Of a DNA stretch of 64,000 nt, positions 9,151 through 18,213 are shown piece by piece. Origin of the DNA: Saprospiraceae bacterium (lineage in GTDB: Bacteria > Bacteroidota > Bacteroidia > Chitinophagales > Saprospiraceae); the NCBI GenBank assembly GCA_016718205.1, contig JADKEB010000031.1:682001-746000 (forward strand), given 5' to 3'. The notes beneath the pieces are model-generated. The model was given only the letters and a program-made list of their open reading frames with translations, ran no database searches and was not told where the DNA came from. A program made the position numbers and the translations under genes. How positions within the stretch are numbered: the first letter of the stretch is position 1; each line of letters opens with the position of its first letter.

Positions 9151-11069
9151 TATATGAAGTGCTCTACTTCAGTTGATAATATCTCCCACTCTTCCATTTT
9201 CTTTTCCAGATTGTTCTGCAGTGTCTTGTATTTATTATTCACATCCATAAATTCCGGCAGGGAATAAAACCCAGGATCAGCAAGTTTAATTTCCAGTTGG
9301 GCAATTTCATTTTCAATTCTTGAGATTTCGCGTTCTATGTTTGAAATCTGCTTTTTCAATTTTCTGGATTGTTCAGGATCATTTTTTTTGCCTGAAATGG
9401 AAGTATTCTGATCTGATGAAGAAGTTTCTGACTTTTGCAATTCGACAGAACGCATATTGTCCATCTTCTTTTTACCCAGGAAATATTCTATATCACCCAG
9501 ATATTCTTTGATGCTGCCATCTTTAAATTCTATGACTTTATCGGTCAGTCCTGACAAAAAATCCCTGTCGTGAGAGATGACCAAAAGTGTTCCTTCATAG
9601 GCTATCAGAGCCTTTTTAAGTACTTCCTTGCTGTATATATCAAGGTGATTAGTTGGTTCGTCGAGGATCAGGAAATTGCAGGGTTTCATAATCAGAGACG
9701 CCATCGCAAGCCTTGCTCTTTCACCTCCCGAAAGCACACTCACTTTTTTGCCTGCATCATCGCCAGAAAAGAGAAATGCGCCAAGGATACTTCTTACTTT
9801 CGATCTCATTTCTTCAGGTGCTCTATCTTCCATGGTATCGAGCACGGTTGATTTCAGGTCCAAAAGTTCAGACTGGTTCTGAGCATAATAAGAGAGATGC
9901 ATGTTGGATCCTTCTTCTATTTTTCCGTTGGTAGGAGGAATAAGACCTGCTATAATTTTGGCCATGGTCGTTTTTCCTTGTCCATTCTGCCCTACGAAGG
10001 CTACTCTTTCTCCTCTTTCAATGGAGAAATTCAAACCACTGAATACCTTCTTATCACCAAAAGACTTACTGACATCTATTGATTTGATGACCTCCCTACC
10101 CGATCTGGGCACTTCAGCGAATCGGATACTCATAGTTTTACCGGATTCTACAGGAGCTTCGATTCTATCTACTTTTTCGAGTTGTTTTTGCATACTCTGA
10201 GCCATTTTCGTCTTAGTGGCTTTTGCCATAAACCGATTTATGGTCTTTTCCTTTTGAGCAATATCTCTTTGTTGATTTTCATAAGCAGATATTTGAATCA
10301 CACGTTGCTTTTCTTTTTCTTCCAGAAATTTTTTGTAAGATAATTTATAATCCAGAATATCGCCATTTTCAACCTCAATGATTCTGTTGCATACATTCTC
10401 GAGAAACTGAATATCATGAGAAATGACAATCACTGTCCCGGGATAATCTTTCAGATAGTTTTCAAGCCAGATAATGGATTCTATATCAAGATGATTGGTA
10501 GGTTCGTCGAGCATCAAAACATCCGGAATTCTTAGTAGTAATTTGGCAAGTTCAATTCGCATTTTCCATCCACCGCTGAATTCTGTTACTTTTCTGGAAA
10601 AATCGTCGTCTGTAAAACCAAGTCCTTTCAAAATTTTAGCTGTTTCAATTTCAAGTGTTGTGAGATTAAAATGCTCCAGCCTTCCCGTTAGGGCTGCAAG
10701 GTCTTCCAAAAGTCTGTGATATGATTCGGTTTCAAAATCCGTTCTTTCTGCAATCTGATGATTCAGCTCATCCAGTTGTTTTTCTATATTTTGGGCTTCG
10801 TCATGACATGTCATGGCTTCTTCCATTACTGTGATGGTTTCGTTTAGTGAAAACTCTTGCTTCAGATACCCGACGGAAGTTCCATTGGGGAATTCAAGCA
10901 CTCCTTCATCTGGTTTGGATAATCCTGCAATGATTTTCAAGAGTGTGGATTTTCCTGCACCGTTCATTCCTATCAACCCAATTCTTTCTTTGGGGCTGAT
11001 CATAAAGCTGATCGCATCCAGTAATACTCTTTCTCCAAATTTGACCGAAATATCTCTGACGTAATACAT
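9150..11069 (-). CDS. ABC-F family ATP-binding protein
   Basis: A 639-residue twin-ATPase without membrane segments, so a translation-factor type ABC-F protein. Domain 1 has Walker A GMNGAGKST, signature FSGGWKMR and Walker B DVLMLDEPTNHLD. The linker is highly charged. Domain 2 has GQNGQGKTT, LSGGERAR and LILDEPTNHLD. A C-terminal coiled coil follows, as in Uup-like members. ABC-F proteins bind the ribosomal E site and rescue or protect stalled ribosomes. The frame is open to 11150, but the conserved start is the ATG at 11069 (MYYVRDIS), 30 bases after a TATTTTTG promoter box. Confidence 0.93.
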   Translation of the reverse strand: MYYVRDISVKFGERVLLDAISFMISPKERIGLIGMNGAGKSTLLKIIAGLSKPDEGVLEFPNGTSVGYLKQEFSLNETITVMEEAMTCHDEAQNIEKQLDELNHQIAERTDFETESYHRLLEDLAALTGRLEHFNLTTLEIETAKILKGLGFTDDDFSRKVTEFSGGWKMRIELAKLLLRIPDVLMLDEPTNHLDIESIIWLENYLKDYPGTVIVISHDIQFLENVCNRIIEVENGDILDYKLSYKKFLEEKEKQRVIQISAYENQQRDIAQKEKTINRFMAKATKTKMAQSMQKQLEKVDRIEAPVESGKTMSIRFAEVPRSGREVIKSIDVSKSFGDKKVFSGLNFSIERGERVAFVGQNGQGKTTMAKIIAGLIPPTNGKIEEGSNMHLSYYAQNQSELLDLKSTVLDTMEDRAPEEMRSKVRSILGAFLFSGDDAGKKVSVLSGGERARLAMASLIMKPCNFLILDEPTNHLDIYSKEVLKKALIAYEGTLLVISHDRDFLSGLTDKVIEFKDGSIKEYLGDIEYFLGKKKMDNMRSVELQKSETSSSDQNTSISGKKNDPEQSRKLKKQISNIEREISRIENEIAQLEIKLADPGFYSLPEFMDVNNKYKTLQNNLEKKMEEWEILSTEVEHFI

Positions 11070-11098
11070 TAATTTTACATTTTTTTTCAAAAACATCA

Positions 11099-11106
11099 CA
11101 AAAATA
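11099..11106 (-). promoter_or_regulatory. -7 box of the ABC-F gene
   Basis: Minus-strand TATTTTTG fits TAnnTTTG and lies 30 bases before the ATG at 11069, supporting that start over the upstream in-frame codons. Confidence 0.5.
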
Positions 11107-11190
11107 TACTTTTTGAGCGTAGTGTTGATGTTTCTGAATGAGTAAAACAAAAAAGGGGAAAATCACTGCCTGAAACAACACATATTCTCT

Positions 11191-11286
11191 TGCCATGCTC
11201 ATAGACAAATATCTAAATACAAGATGTTTTTTTGGTTTCGTATTTCTGCCATAAGTCATATATATTTGGAGTTATGGCAGAAATAG
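11191..11286 (+). repeat. Tail-palindrome-head module, copy 1 (relic of an ATPase gene end)
   Basis: About 96 bp that align without gaps and with roughly 80% identity to 12751-12846, which is the 3' end of the ATPase gene plus what follows. Both begin with an identical 20-mer (TGCCATGCTCATAGACAAAT). Both then contain a perfect or near-perfect 13-bp inverted repeat (here 11242-11254 and 11272-11284, 17-base spacer) ending in an ATG. The module is thus the tail of one gene copy and the first codons of another, without a gene body. It is followed by a 13-codon open stub ending at 11319. Confidence 0.75.
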
Positions 11287-11330
11287 GCAAATATATTAAT
11301 GATGATTTTGCTGATTAAAAACTTTGTTGT

Positions 11331-11383
11331 ATTTTTGCCATAAGTAGTAATAATTTTGAGTTATGGCAAAAATAGAAAGTAAC
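11331..11383 (+). repeat. Palindrome-head module at the start of the ATPase gene
   Basis: Perfect 13-bp inverted repeat ATTTTTGCCATAA (11331-11343) and its complement (11361-11373), with a 17-base spacer; the start codon of the ATPase lies in the right arm. The 25 bases 11359-11383 recur exactly at 12831-12855, after the gene. The arms could be an operator or translational hairpin, or a recombination boundary. Confidence 0.75.
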
Positions 11384-12796
11384 GTTCCTTTGATAGGAAG
11401 AGAAAAGGAAACCAAAATAATGAAAAATTTGCTTCAGTCCAAAGAAGCCGAACTCTTAGCTGTGATAGGAAGACGCCGAGTTGGTAAAACATTCTTAATC
11501 AAGAAAATATATCATGAGCAAATGACATTTCAAATCACGGGAATTCAACATGCTAATAAACGAGAAGACCTATTCAACTTTGTAGAAGCACGCAATAATT
11601 ATTTTCCAAGATCAACAAAAATGAAAGAACCCAATGACTGGTTTGAAGCTTTTTCACAACTTAAAAAACTCATAAAACCCAAAGCTAAAAAGCAGGTTTT
11701 GTTTTTTGATGAATTGCCTTGGTTAGCTATAGGTACTATGGATTTTTTGAAAGCTTTTGATAATTTTTGGAATTCTTGGGCCGTAGACCAAAATATTCTC
11801 ATAGTAATTTGTGGTTCTTCTGCATCCTGGATGATTACCCACGTAGTTAACAATAAAGGAGGGCTTCACAACCGTATCTCACAGAGGATACACCTATATC
11901 CTTTTACACTTTCAGAAGCGGACCATTTTCTTAAATCAAGAAACATCGTGATGCCTAAGCAAAGTATGATTGACTTATATATGACAACGGGTGGCATACC
12001 CTATTATCTCAAAGATGTAGAAAAAGGAAAGACATCGGTGGAGAATATCAATCAATTGTTTTTTGGTAAAAATGCTTTGCTTTTGAATGAATTTCAAAAT
12101 TTATACAGCGCATTATTTTCAAACTATGAAAAACATATTGCCGTTATCAGGGCCTTGGGTAGTAAAAAAATGGGCTTGGCCAGATATGAAATCATTGAAA
12201 AATCCGGAATACCTTCAGGTGGTGCTCTGAGTACCATTTTATATGAGTTAGAAGCTTCGGGTTTCATACAGTACAGTCATCCCTTTGGCAAAAAATCGAG
12301 AGAAGCCCTTTACAGAATCACAGATGAATACACACTATTTTATCTTTCTTTTGTCGAAAAAAACGCACATATCAATGATTTTTGGTTAAAGAAGTACAAC
12401 GCACCAACAGTGAAAACATGGCAAGGCTACGCCTTTGAAAATTTATGTATTAAGCATATCACAGCAATAAAACATGCGCTTGGCATTTCTGGTATATTCA
12501 CATCTGAATCTAGCTTTTATCATAAAGCAGACGAAGAACTCGAAGGTTGTCAGATAGATTTATTAATAGATCGTGGCGATAATGCGGTTACGCTTTGCGA
12601 AATCAAATACTATAATGGAGCCTTTCCTTTGACAGACGCTTTTGTAAAAAGCATGCAAAGAAAGAGAAACGTCTTTATACAAAAGACGAAAACAAAAAAA
12701 CAAATATTTTTCACTTTGATTACTGCAGAAGGCGTTACTGAAAATAAATATGCCATGCTCATAGACAAATGTCTGGATGCAAGTTGCTTTTTCTGA
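11363..12796 (+). CDS. AAA ATPase with C-terminal DUF234/PD-(D/E)xK nuclease-like domain
   Basis: A 477-residue protein of the archaeal-type STAND-like ATPase group. Residues 30-220 hold Walker A GRRRVGKT (36-43) and Walker B LFFDELPW (113-120). A winged-helix region follows (ALGSKKMG to YRITDEY). The last 100 residues contain QIDLLIDRGDNAVTLCEIKYY, which has the D...ExK arrangement of the PD-(D/E)xK nuclease fold seen in DUF234 proteins. Function is unknown; relatives are often mobile or duplicated. The gene is bracketed by repeated fragments of its own ends, so it appears to be the survivor of a tandem array. Confidence 0.85.
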   Translation: MAKIESNVPLIGREKETKIMKNLLQSKEAELLAVIGRRRVGKTFLIKKIYHEQMTFQITGIQHANKREDLFNFVEARNNYFPRSTKMKEPNDWFEAFSQLKKLIKPKAKKQVLFFDELPWLAIGTMDFLKAFDNFWNSWAVDQNILIVICGSSASWMITHVVNNKGGLHNRISQRIHLYPFTLSEADHFLKSRNIVMPKQSMIDLYMTTGGIPYYLKDVEKGKTSVENINQLFFGKNALLLNEFQNLYSALFSNYEKHIAVIRALGSKKMGLARYEIIEKSGIPSGGALSTILYELEASGFIQYSHPFGKKSREALYRITDEYTLFYLSFVEKNAHINDFWLKKYNAPTVKTWQGYAFENLCIKHITAIKHALGISGIFTSESSFYHKADEELEGCQIDLLIDRGDNAVTLCEIKYYNGAFPLTDAFVKSMQRKRNVFIQKTKTKKQIFFTLITAEGVTENKYAMLIDKCLDASCFF

Positions 12797-12855
12797 TTTC
12801 CTATTTCTGCCATAAGTCAAATATAAATAGAGTTATGGCAAAAATAGAAAGTAAC
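12751..12855 (+). repeat. Tail-palindrome-head module, copy 2
   Basis: Contains the last 15 codons of the ATPase gene, then the 13-bp inverted repeat (12803-12815 and 12833-12845, same 17-base spacer, one pair imperfect) and the first seven codons of a further copy, which closes in a stop soon after. It aligns with 11191-11286 across tail and palindrome and with 11359-11383 across the head. Confidence 0.75.
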
Positions 12856-12947
12856 TTATTTATGCGATTAAGATGGTATTGAAGATCAATTTTAGCGATT
12901 TGAACCTTCTCAATATCTTCATAAAATTATTCAGGATTTCCATTTCT

Positions 12948-13436
12948 TTATTTACTATTCTGCTTCTTTTTCACCTTAATCCTCGCTTCCGTTTTATCCA
13001 TAAATACTTGATAATCATCATTCAATACTATAGATTTTAGTTTTGCGATATCTCGCTTCGCTTCTTTAAATTGGCCCAATTTTTCTTTCAGTATGATCAA
13101 CTTTGAAAGTATCAATGGTTTGTCAATACCCTTGACAGTCAAAGCAAAATCAATCAGCTTTTCAGCTTCTACATCTTCATCAAAATCAATCAATAATTGT
13201 ATAAAATAAGGATATACAAAAACAGCTCGCATATCCGCTGCCAATGCATCTTGGAAATAGGCTTTTGCTGTGACGTAATCTTGCAATTGTTCAGCATACA
13301 CTCTGCCGTAAAGACAGAGTGTCGCAGCATTGTTATTGTCTCCCGACAATGCATAATCCAGAGATTCTATAACTTCTTCCAGATTGTATGGATAGGCATC
13401 TAATGCCTTACTTAAATATCTATCTATCGAACTCAT
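12948..13436 (-). CDS. TPR-like protein linked to prfH/rtcB
   Basis: A 162-residue, helical, soluble protein. The central part (LCLYGRVYAEQLQDYVTAKA and the following 34-residue blocks) reads as two or three tetratricopeptide-type repeats, and the C-terminus is Lys-rich. It has no catalytic motif. Its start lies 17 bases inside the 3' end of prfH, so it is translationally coupled to the RNA-repair genes. The likely job is as an adaptor or a partner for the RtcB-PrfH pathway; this is inference from position only. Confidence 0.8.
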   Translation of the reverse strand: MSSIDRYLSKALDAYPYNLEEVIESLDYALSGDNNNAATLCLYGRVYAEQLQDYVTAKAYFQDALAADMRAVFVYPYFIQLLIDFDEDVEAEKLIDFALTVKGIDKPLILSKLIILKEKLGQFKEAKRDIAKLKSIVLNDDYQVFMDKTEARIKVKKKQNSK

Positions 13437-14112
13437 TTTTTAAATCATTTTTAAATTTTAACCTTTGAGATTTACATCCCTTTTCTACTTTCATTTTTTT
13501 AAAATCGGAGCCACGAAATACTCGCACAGGATTGCCTCGTTCTATCTGCATTTGGTTTTTCCATTGAGAGAGTTCATTGTTTTTTAATGCTTCAAGATGT
13601 TTGTCACGGATTTTTTCTATTAGACGTTCATGAGCCAGCTTTTTGTTTTGATGCTGAGAGCGACTATCCATAGCTACTACTTGTATGCCCGTAGGAATAT
13701 GTGTAGCCCTGATAGCAGAACTCACCTTATTGACATGTTGTCCACCAGCACCTGAACTGCGCATCGCTTGGTATGAAATATCCGTATCCATTACTTCAAC
13801 ATTTCCAGCACTTTCCACTTCAAAAATACCAATATACCAGTTTTTGCGTTTGTGGTCTTTGCGGATTTCGCTCTCACCTATCCATTGTATTGTACCAATC
13901 CATGAAGCCACAAAACCTATTGTTTGCACGCCTTCTATAGACAAAAGTGCCGTCTCGATGGTGCCATTTTCGTCTCCTGCTATTTTTTGCAAAACCTGGG
14001 CATCTAGTCCTTGGTTTCTTGCTTCATCCAATAAAATCTGAAGTACCCGAGCGACTACTCGGGTACATTCAGCCGGTCCACGACCTGATGTGATTTGAAT
14101 TAACTTTTGCAT
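13420..14112 (-). CDS. prfH: Peptide chain release factor-like protein PrfH
   Basis: A 230-residue class I release factor-like protein that lacks the large codon-reading N-terminal domain of RF1/RF2. It carries the catalytic GGQ in SSGAGGQHVNKV, which enters the peptidyl-transferase centre and hydrolyses peptidyl-tRNA. It begins 4 bases after the rtcB stop. PrfH homologues paired with RtcB2 are known to rescue ribosomes whose 16S decoding centre has been cut by colicin E3-like ribotoxins, releasing the peptide so the RNA can be re-ligated. The present pair has exactly that layout. Confidence 0.93.
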   Translation of the reverse strand: MQKLIQITSGRGPAECTRVVARVLQILLDEARNQGLDAQVLQKIAGDENGTIETALLSIEGVQTIGFVASWIGTIQWIGESEIRKDHKRKNWYIGIFEVESAGNVEVMDTDISYQAMRSSGAGGQHVNKVSSAIRATHIPTGIQVVAMDSRSQHQNKKLAHERLIEKIRDKHLEALKNNELSQWKNQMQIERGNPVRVFRGSDFKKMKVEKGCKSQRLKFKNDLKNEFDR

Positions 14113-14116
14113 GATG

Positions 14117-15511
14117 TTATCCTTTATCCATTTTTACAATTTTGGGTGTAAAAGTGCCCATGACGTCTACCAATTCGCTTTGCAATGACATCACTTTTGT
14201 AATATCTTTGTATGCCATTGGCGACTCATCGATGCTACCTCCGATCAAGGTCACACCAGCATCCTTGAGTCGTTTTTTAATCTCATGCTGCGTAAACTGA
14301 CTCTTGCATTGTGCTCTTGAAAACAACCTGCCTGCTCCATGCGAAGCAGATTGAATACTGTTTTCATCACCTTTGCCTACTACGATATAGCCAGGTGCTG
14401 TCATCGATCCCGGAATGATGCCAGCCACACCACGAGCTGCAGGTGTAGCGCCTTTACGGTGTACGATACACTCCTTGCCATCGACGATTTCGCGCCAAGC
14501 CAGGTTGTGACTATTGGAAATATTGAACAAGACTCGTTTGCCCAATGCTTTGCTAAGACGACGATGAATGTCTTCATGACAAGCAGCTGCATAGTCTCCA
14601 GCCAAGTTCATGGCCAACCAATATTCCATACCATCGTGTGTGTTCAGGTCCAACCACGCCAGATGCTGCACCTGACGTGGAAGTGGACACTGCTTCATAG
14701 CGAGGGTCGTATAATGTTTGGCAATATTAGCACCCAATCCACGTGAACCGCTGTGTGACAAGACTGCAAAGTAACTACCAGGTTTGAGTTTCCATTCAGG
14801 CAAAGTCTGATCGATATCCACTATACCAAACTCTACAAAATGATTGCCACCACCAGAAGTGCCGAGTTGTTTGTACGCTTTGTCGATCATACCTTTGAGC
14901 AAAGGAATTTCTCTAAACTCCTTCCTGTCCAACACGGCATGATCTGCCTTGATCTTGTGCGTTTCTGTCATGCCAAACTTAGTGTGATCGATAAGTATGT
15001 TTTTCAACTCATCTTCGCGACCATTGACATAAGAGCCTGGCAAATCAAAGATAGACAAACTCATCCTACAGCCGATATCCACACCAACTCCGTAAGGTAT
15101 GACTGCATTGTCGGTAGCCAATACACCCCCGATCGGAAGTCCGTAGCCAGCATGACCATCAGGCATAAGTGCACCTTTGACCGCAACGGGAAGTTTTAAA
15201 GATTCGTAAAGTTGATACTTAGCGGCATCTTCTATCTCGTTTTCGCCGTAGATCTGAAATGGTACCCGTTCTGATTTTAGTTTGTGCATTTTTAGTTCTA
15301 CAGGTTTGACTAAACTCTCCGCTATCTTGCCCCAAGTAGGATCACCCATATAAGTATCTGGCTGGAGCAAAACTTCTTTCGCCTGTGCCAGGACACTTTC
15401 TTTTTTCTCGCGCTTTTTGTATCGATTGATGTATCCAAGCGCAATGTTTATTGAATTATTTTGAGGAAAGCCCAATTTAATTAAGTCCTTCCCTGAGATT
15501 TTACTTCCCAT
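14117..15511 (-). CDS. rtcB: RNA ligase RtcB (RtcB2 type)
   Basis: A 464-residue GTP- and Mn-dependent RNA ligase that joins 2',3'-cyclic phosphate or 3'-phosphate ends to 5'-OH ends. Motifs: DGHAGYGLPIGGV, GVDIGCRMS (metal Cys), GGGNHFVEFG, LSHSGSRGLG, ISNSHNLA and the guanylylated His in GAGRLFSR. The N-terminus MGSKISGKDLIKLGFPQ is typical of the RtcB2 subgroup found with prfH. The frame extends to 15538, but the ATG at 15511 fits this N-terminus. It is the first gene of an apparent rtcB-prfH-TPR operon. Confidence 0.94.
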   Translation of the reverse strand: MGSKISGKDLIKLGFPQNNSINIALGYINRYKKREKKESVLAQAKEVLLQPDTYMGDPTWGKIAESLVKPVELKMHKLKSERVPFQIYGENEIEDAAKYQLYESLKLPVAVKGALMPDGHAGYGLPIGGVLATDNAVIPYGVGVDIGCRMSLSIFDLPGSYVNGREDELKNILIDHTKFGMTETHKIKADHAVLDRKEFREIPLLKGMIDKAYKQLGTSGGGNHFVEFGIVDIDQTLPEWKLKPGSYFAVLSHSGSRGLGANIAKHYTTLAMKQCPLPRQVQHLAWLDLNTHDGMEYWLAMNLAGDYAAACHEDIHRRLSKALGKRVLFNISNSHNLAWREIVDGKECIVHRKGATPAARGVAGIIPGSMTAPGYIVVGKGDENSIQSASHGAGRLFSRAQCKSQFTQHEIKKRLKDAGVTLIGGSIDESPMAYKDITKVMSLQSELVDVMGTFTPKIVKMDKG

Positions 15512-15571
15512 GAATGATTGATTTTGAATGAAAGTCATTTTGTAAAAACAGCTTTTGATTTTATACTCATC

Positions 15572-15592
15572 CCTGCCTTGCCGGCAGGCAGG
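15572..15592. repeat. GC-rich palindrome inserted in a dispersed repeat
   Basis: The 21-bp palindromic stretch CCTGCC...GGCAGG interrupts a repeat that is continuous at 15761-15798: there ACTCATCC runs straight into TAAATCC. Similar palindromes lie at 18144-18163 and 49820-49845. Confidence 0.6.
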
Positions 15593-15624
15593 CTAAATCC
15601 TTCTCTTAAAAAAGAAGGACTTTA
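15593..15624. repeat. Dispersed hairpin repeat, copy 1
   Basis: CTAAATCCTTCTCTT then a short A run and AAGAAGGACTTTA: a hairpin-forming sequence that recurs at 15767-15798. Intergenic and non-coding. Confidence 0.55.
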
Positions 15625-15760
15625 GTTGCGTTTTTACAAAACGACTTTAGATTAATTTTTTATAAATATAATTACAGAGCAATATGAATTGCAATACGGC
15701 AGGTTTGCCTGAAATACAATTTCAAGCTTCAAAATGATACCAAACGGGAAATTTTAGTTA

Positions 15761-15798
15761 ACTCATCCTAAATCCTTCTCTTTAAAAAGAAGGACTTG
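15761..15798. repeat. Dispersed hairpin repeat, copy 2
   Basis: ACTCATCCTAAATCCTTCTC followed by the complementary GAAGGA arm. Same repeat as 15565-15624 but without the inserted GC palindrome. Confidence 0.55.
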
Positions 15799-15802
15799 AA
15801 TA

Positions 15803-15842
15803 AAAACAAAAAAGCCCGTTGAAATGTACTTCTTCGGGCTTC
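15803..15842 (-). terminator. Rho-independent terminator after the 24-codon ORF
   Basis: On the minus strand: AAGCCCG / CGGGCTT arms (15835-15841 and 15812-15818) followed by a T run. It lies 25 bases after the stop of the small ORF and before the repeats upstream of rtcB. Confidence 0.8.
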
Positions 15843-15866
15843 ATATATCTAAGGGAAAGTATATTC

Positions 15867-15941
15867 TTAAGAGAAATGTAAGCCACGAAGAATGCTGTCA
15901 GCAGGTGCTGCGCTATTCTGATTTGGTGTGAAACAAGACAT
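15867..15941 (-). CDS. Possible 24-aa peptide gene
   Basis: An ATG at 15941 opens 24 codons to a TAA at 15867-15869. The product begins MSCFTPNQN and has a neutral, Ala/Pro-containing centre and a C-terminus with Arg and His. It has its own terminator, is unlinked to a larger gene, and sits in the otherwise non-coding 571-base gap between rtcB and the porin gene. The DNA also forms an 8-bp outer stem (CACGAAGA / TCTTCGTG). It may therefore be a small RNA rather than a peptide, or a leader. No family is recognised. Confidence 0.4.
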   Translation of the reverse strand: MSCFTPNQNSAAPADSILRGLHFS

Positions 15942-16082
15942 AATCTTCGTGTTAAAAGGGTTTATAATAAATATCAGTGCAAATGTATGCAATATTGAAA
16001 TACCACATCATTTACAAGACTAAATAAACTTATTATTAAGACAAATTAAGATGGAATTAACAGAAGAGTACCAAAAGATGCT

Positions 16083-17507
16083 CTAAAACCTGAAATTCAG
16101 CACAACGTTGACTAAATTCATATCCACTTTATGAATGACAAATCGGGGATTTTCATATGTCTCACCTTGATTCCATTTACGAATATAAAGGAGTTGTGCT
16201 TCCAATCCTTGTAACCAACCACCAAATCTGTGTCGCATATCCATATTCATTTGAGTGTAGGAAGGCATACCGTATTTATTTAGATAGAAGTCTTTTACAT
16301 CAGGAAGTTGTACATTGCCCAGCATCAAAGTGGCAGTCGTGCTTTGAGAAACTTTATAGATCGATTTCAAAACCAAAGCAGTGGCATTACCGTATCCTTC
16401 ATTTCTTTCTCTTGGCATAAAGGTATAAAAGTAGTCCCTTCCCCACTCTCTCGGCATCAGATATCTGCCTCCGTCGGTGATGTGATTGAAATTGATACTG
16501 TGATCCCATTTTGTATTTTTCCACCCGGCACGACCTCCGAAAATCCATACGTTATCTGTATTGGTGTTATAGGCGAGATTAGGATTGGAATTACCGCCAT
16601 TTCCTGCTTTTACCTGAAGACCTGATTGTGACCCAATATAAAACTTACCAGTTGACATAGGTTTTTCCAATTCTATTTGTATTAAAGATGTATTAAATAT
16701 ATTGTTCAGATAAATATTCCAAAGCTGTAAGTTTACTGACTTTCTGTACTGCCACTGATAATTAAAAAGGAAAGCTCCTTTGGTTTCAACATTTCCCGCG
16801 TACTGAGACCTGTTACCCTTGCCATCAACTCCGGGTGGAAATACGCCTATGGATTGTCCAACGTCATACCATTTAGAAGTGCTGCGCGGTGCCATGCCAT
16901 ATATCCATCCTGATTGGATCAGGTGTTTAGGGTTTATAGTATACTCCAGCCAAAGTCCTGACGCAGCAGTGGGTCTCATCCTACCATCCTGCAGATTGAT
17001 AAATGGTGTGTTTAATAATTGGCGTCCAAGAACAGTTTTAAATCCTTTGCTTTGGTATCTGATAAAAAACTCTTCTACCCTGTTGATCTCGGCGATAGAT
17101 GTGGTATTTGCCACATCAAACAAGCCAAGTTCATATCTGTTAGCCTGTCCTGTCAAAGAATCCTTTTTGAGCAAATCTGAAGATCCTGCGTTAAAAATAT
17201 AAAACCCACTGACACCAATACCAAATCCTCTAAAGTTTGCAGTCTCAAATCTGATGCCGCCACCTATGGCATTGGCATAATAGTCAGTAAGCTCTCCTGA
17301 ATTGTCAGTTGCTGAAAAAAAATACCGGAAATGACCATGGACTGTTCCTTTTTTAAATGCTCCCAATATAGTTAATGAATCGGGGATGATTTTTTCATCT
17401 GATTGCCAGATTTTGGGCTTCTCCTGTAGGTCCTGATGCTGGCCCATTGCTTTATTTACTAATACTATAGACAATATAAAGACCAAAGAAAAAATTTTAA
17501 ACTTCAA
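16083..17507 (-). CDS. Outer-membrane porin-like beta-barrel protein
   Basis: A 474-residue exported protein. The signal peptide spans about residues 1-22 (KIFSLVFILSIVLVNKAMG, cleavage before QHQD). The mature chain is rich in alternating aromatic/polar strands (FRGFGIGVSGFYIF, FLFNYQWQYRKSVNLQLW and others) and ends in VVLNFRF, the terminal-Phe signal for outer-membrane insertion. It resembles OprD-like porins in length and pattern. Substrate is unknown. It stands upstream (in minus-strand terms downstream) of the sulfur genes, but 130 bases of AT-rich DNA and the DsrE gene separate them. Confidence 0.8.
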   Translation of the reverse strand: MKFKIFSLVFILSIVLVNKAMGQHQDLQEKPKIWQSDEKIIPDSLTILGAFKKGTVHGHFRYFFSATDNSGELTDYYANAIGGGIRFETANFRGFGIGVSGFYIFNAGSSDLLKKDSLTGQANRYELGLFDVANTTSIAEINRVEEFFIRYQSKGFKTVLGRQLLNTPFINLQDGRMRPTAASGLWLEYTINPKHLIQSGWIYGMAPRSTSKWYDVGQSIGVFPPGVDGKGNRSQYAGNVETKGAFLFNYQWQYRKSVNLQLWNIYLNNIFNTSLIQIELEKPMSTGKFYIGSQSGLQVKAGNGGNSNPNLAYNTNTDNVWIFGGRAGWKNTKWDHSINFNHITDGGRYLMPREWGRDYFYTFMPRERNEGYGNATALVLKSIYKVSQSTTATLMLGNVQLPDVKDFYLNKYGMPSYTQMNMDMRHRFGGWLQGLEAQLLYIRKWNQGETYENPRFVIHKVDMNLVNVVLNFRF

Positions 17508-17643
17508 AATATTATAGTTTTACTTAATGTATAAAATATAGAATAGGCGATTAATAAGAATAAATATTAATCTGTTCGATAAAAAAATTAGATAAAATAT
17601 GGCTATTTCTTACCTGATATTTACATCTTGAATTTGGCAGAAC

Positions 17644-18118
<475 letters not shown>

Positions 18119-18143
18119 TGTTTGAGATCATTGTCCTATAAAG

Positions 18144-18163
18144 CCTGCCCGACTCAGGCGGGG
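18144..18163. repeat. GC-rich palindrome
   Basis: CCTGCCCGACTCAGGCGGGG, an imperfect inverted repeat of the same type as at 15572-15592 and 49820-49845. Confidence 0.5.
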
Positions 18164-18213
18164 TTAAATATGAGTAACGACGCGTGAAGTCCATTACTGA
18201 AAGAAGATAAATG

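Noticed and set aside
9670..10200. Several plus-strand frames inside the ABC-F gene
   Set aside because: Shadows of the intact minus-strand gene.
15892..15950. Possible SRP, 6S or tmRNA gene
   Set aside because: The stem CACGAAGA/TCTTCGTG is present, but I see none of the conserved SRP loop, 6S bubble or tmRNA tag features.
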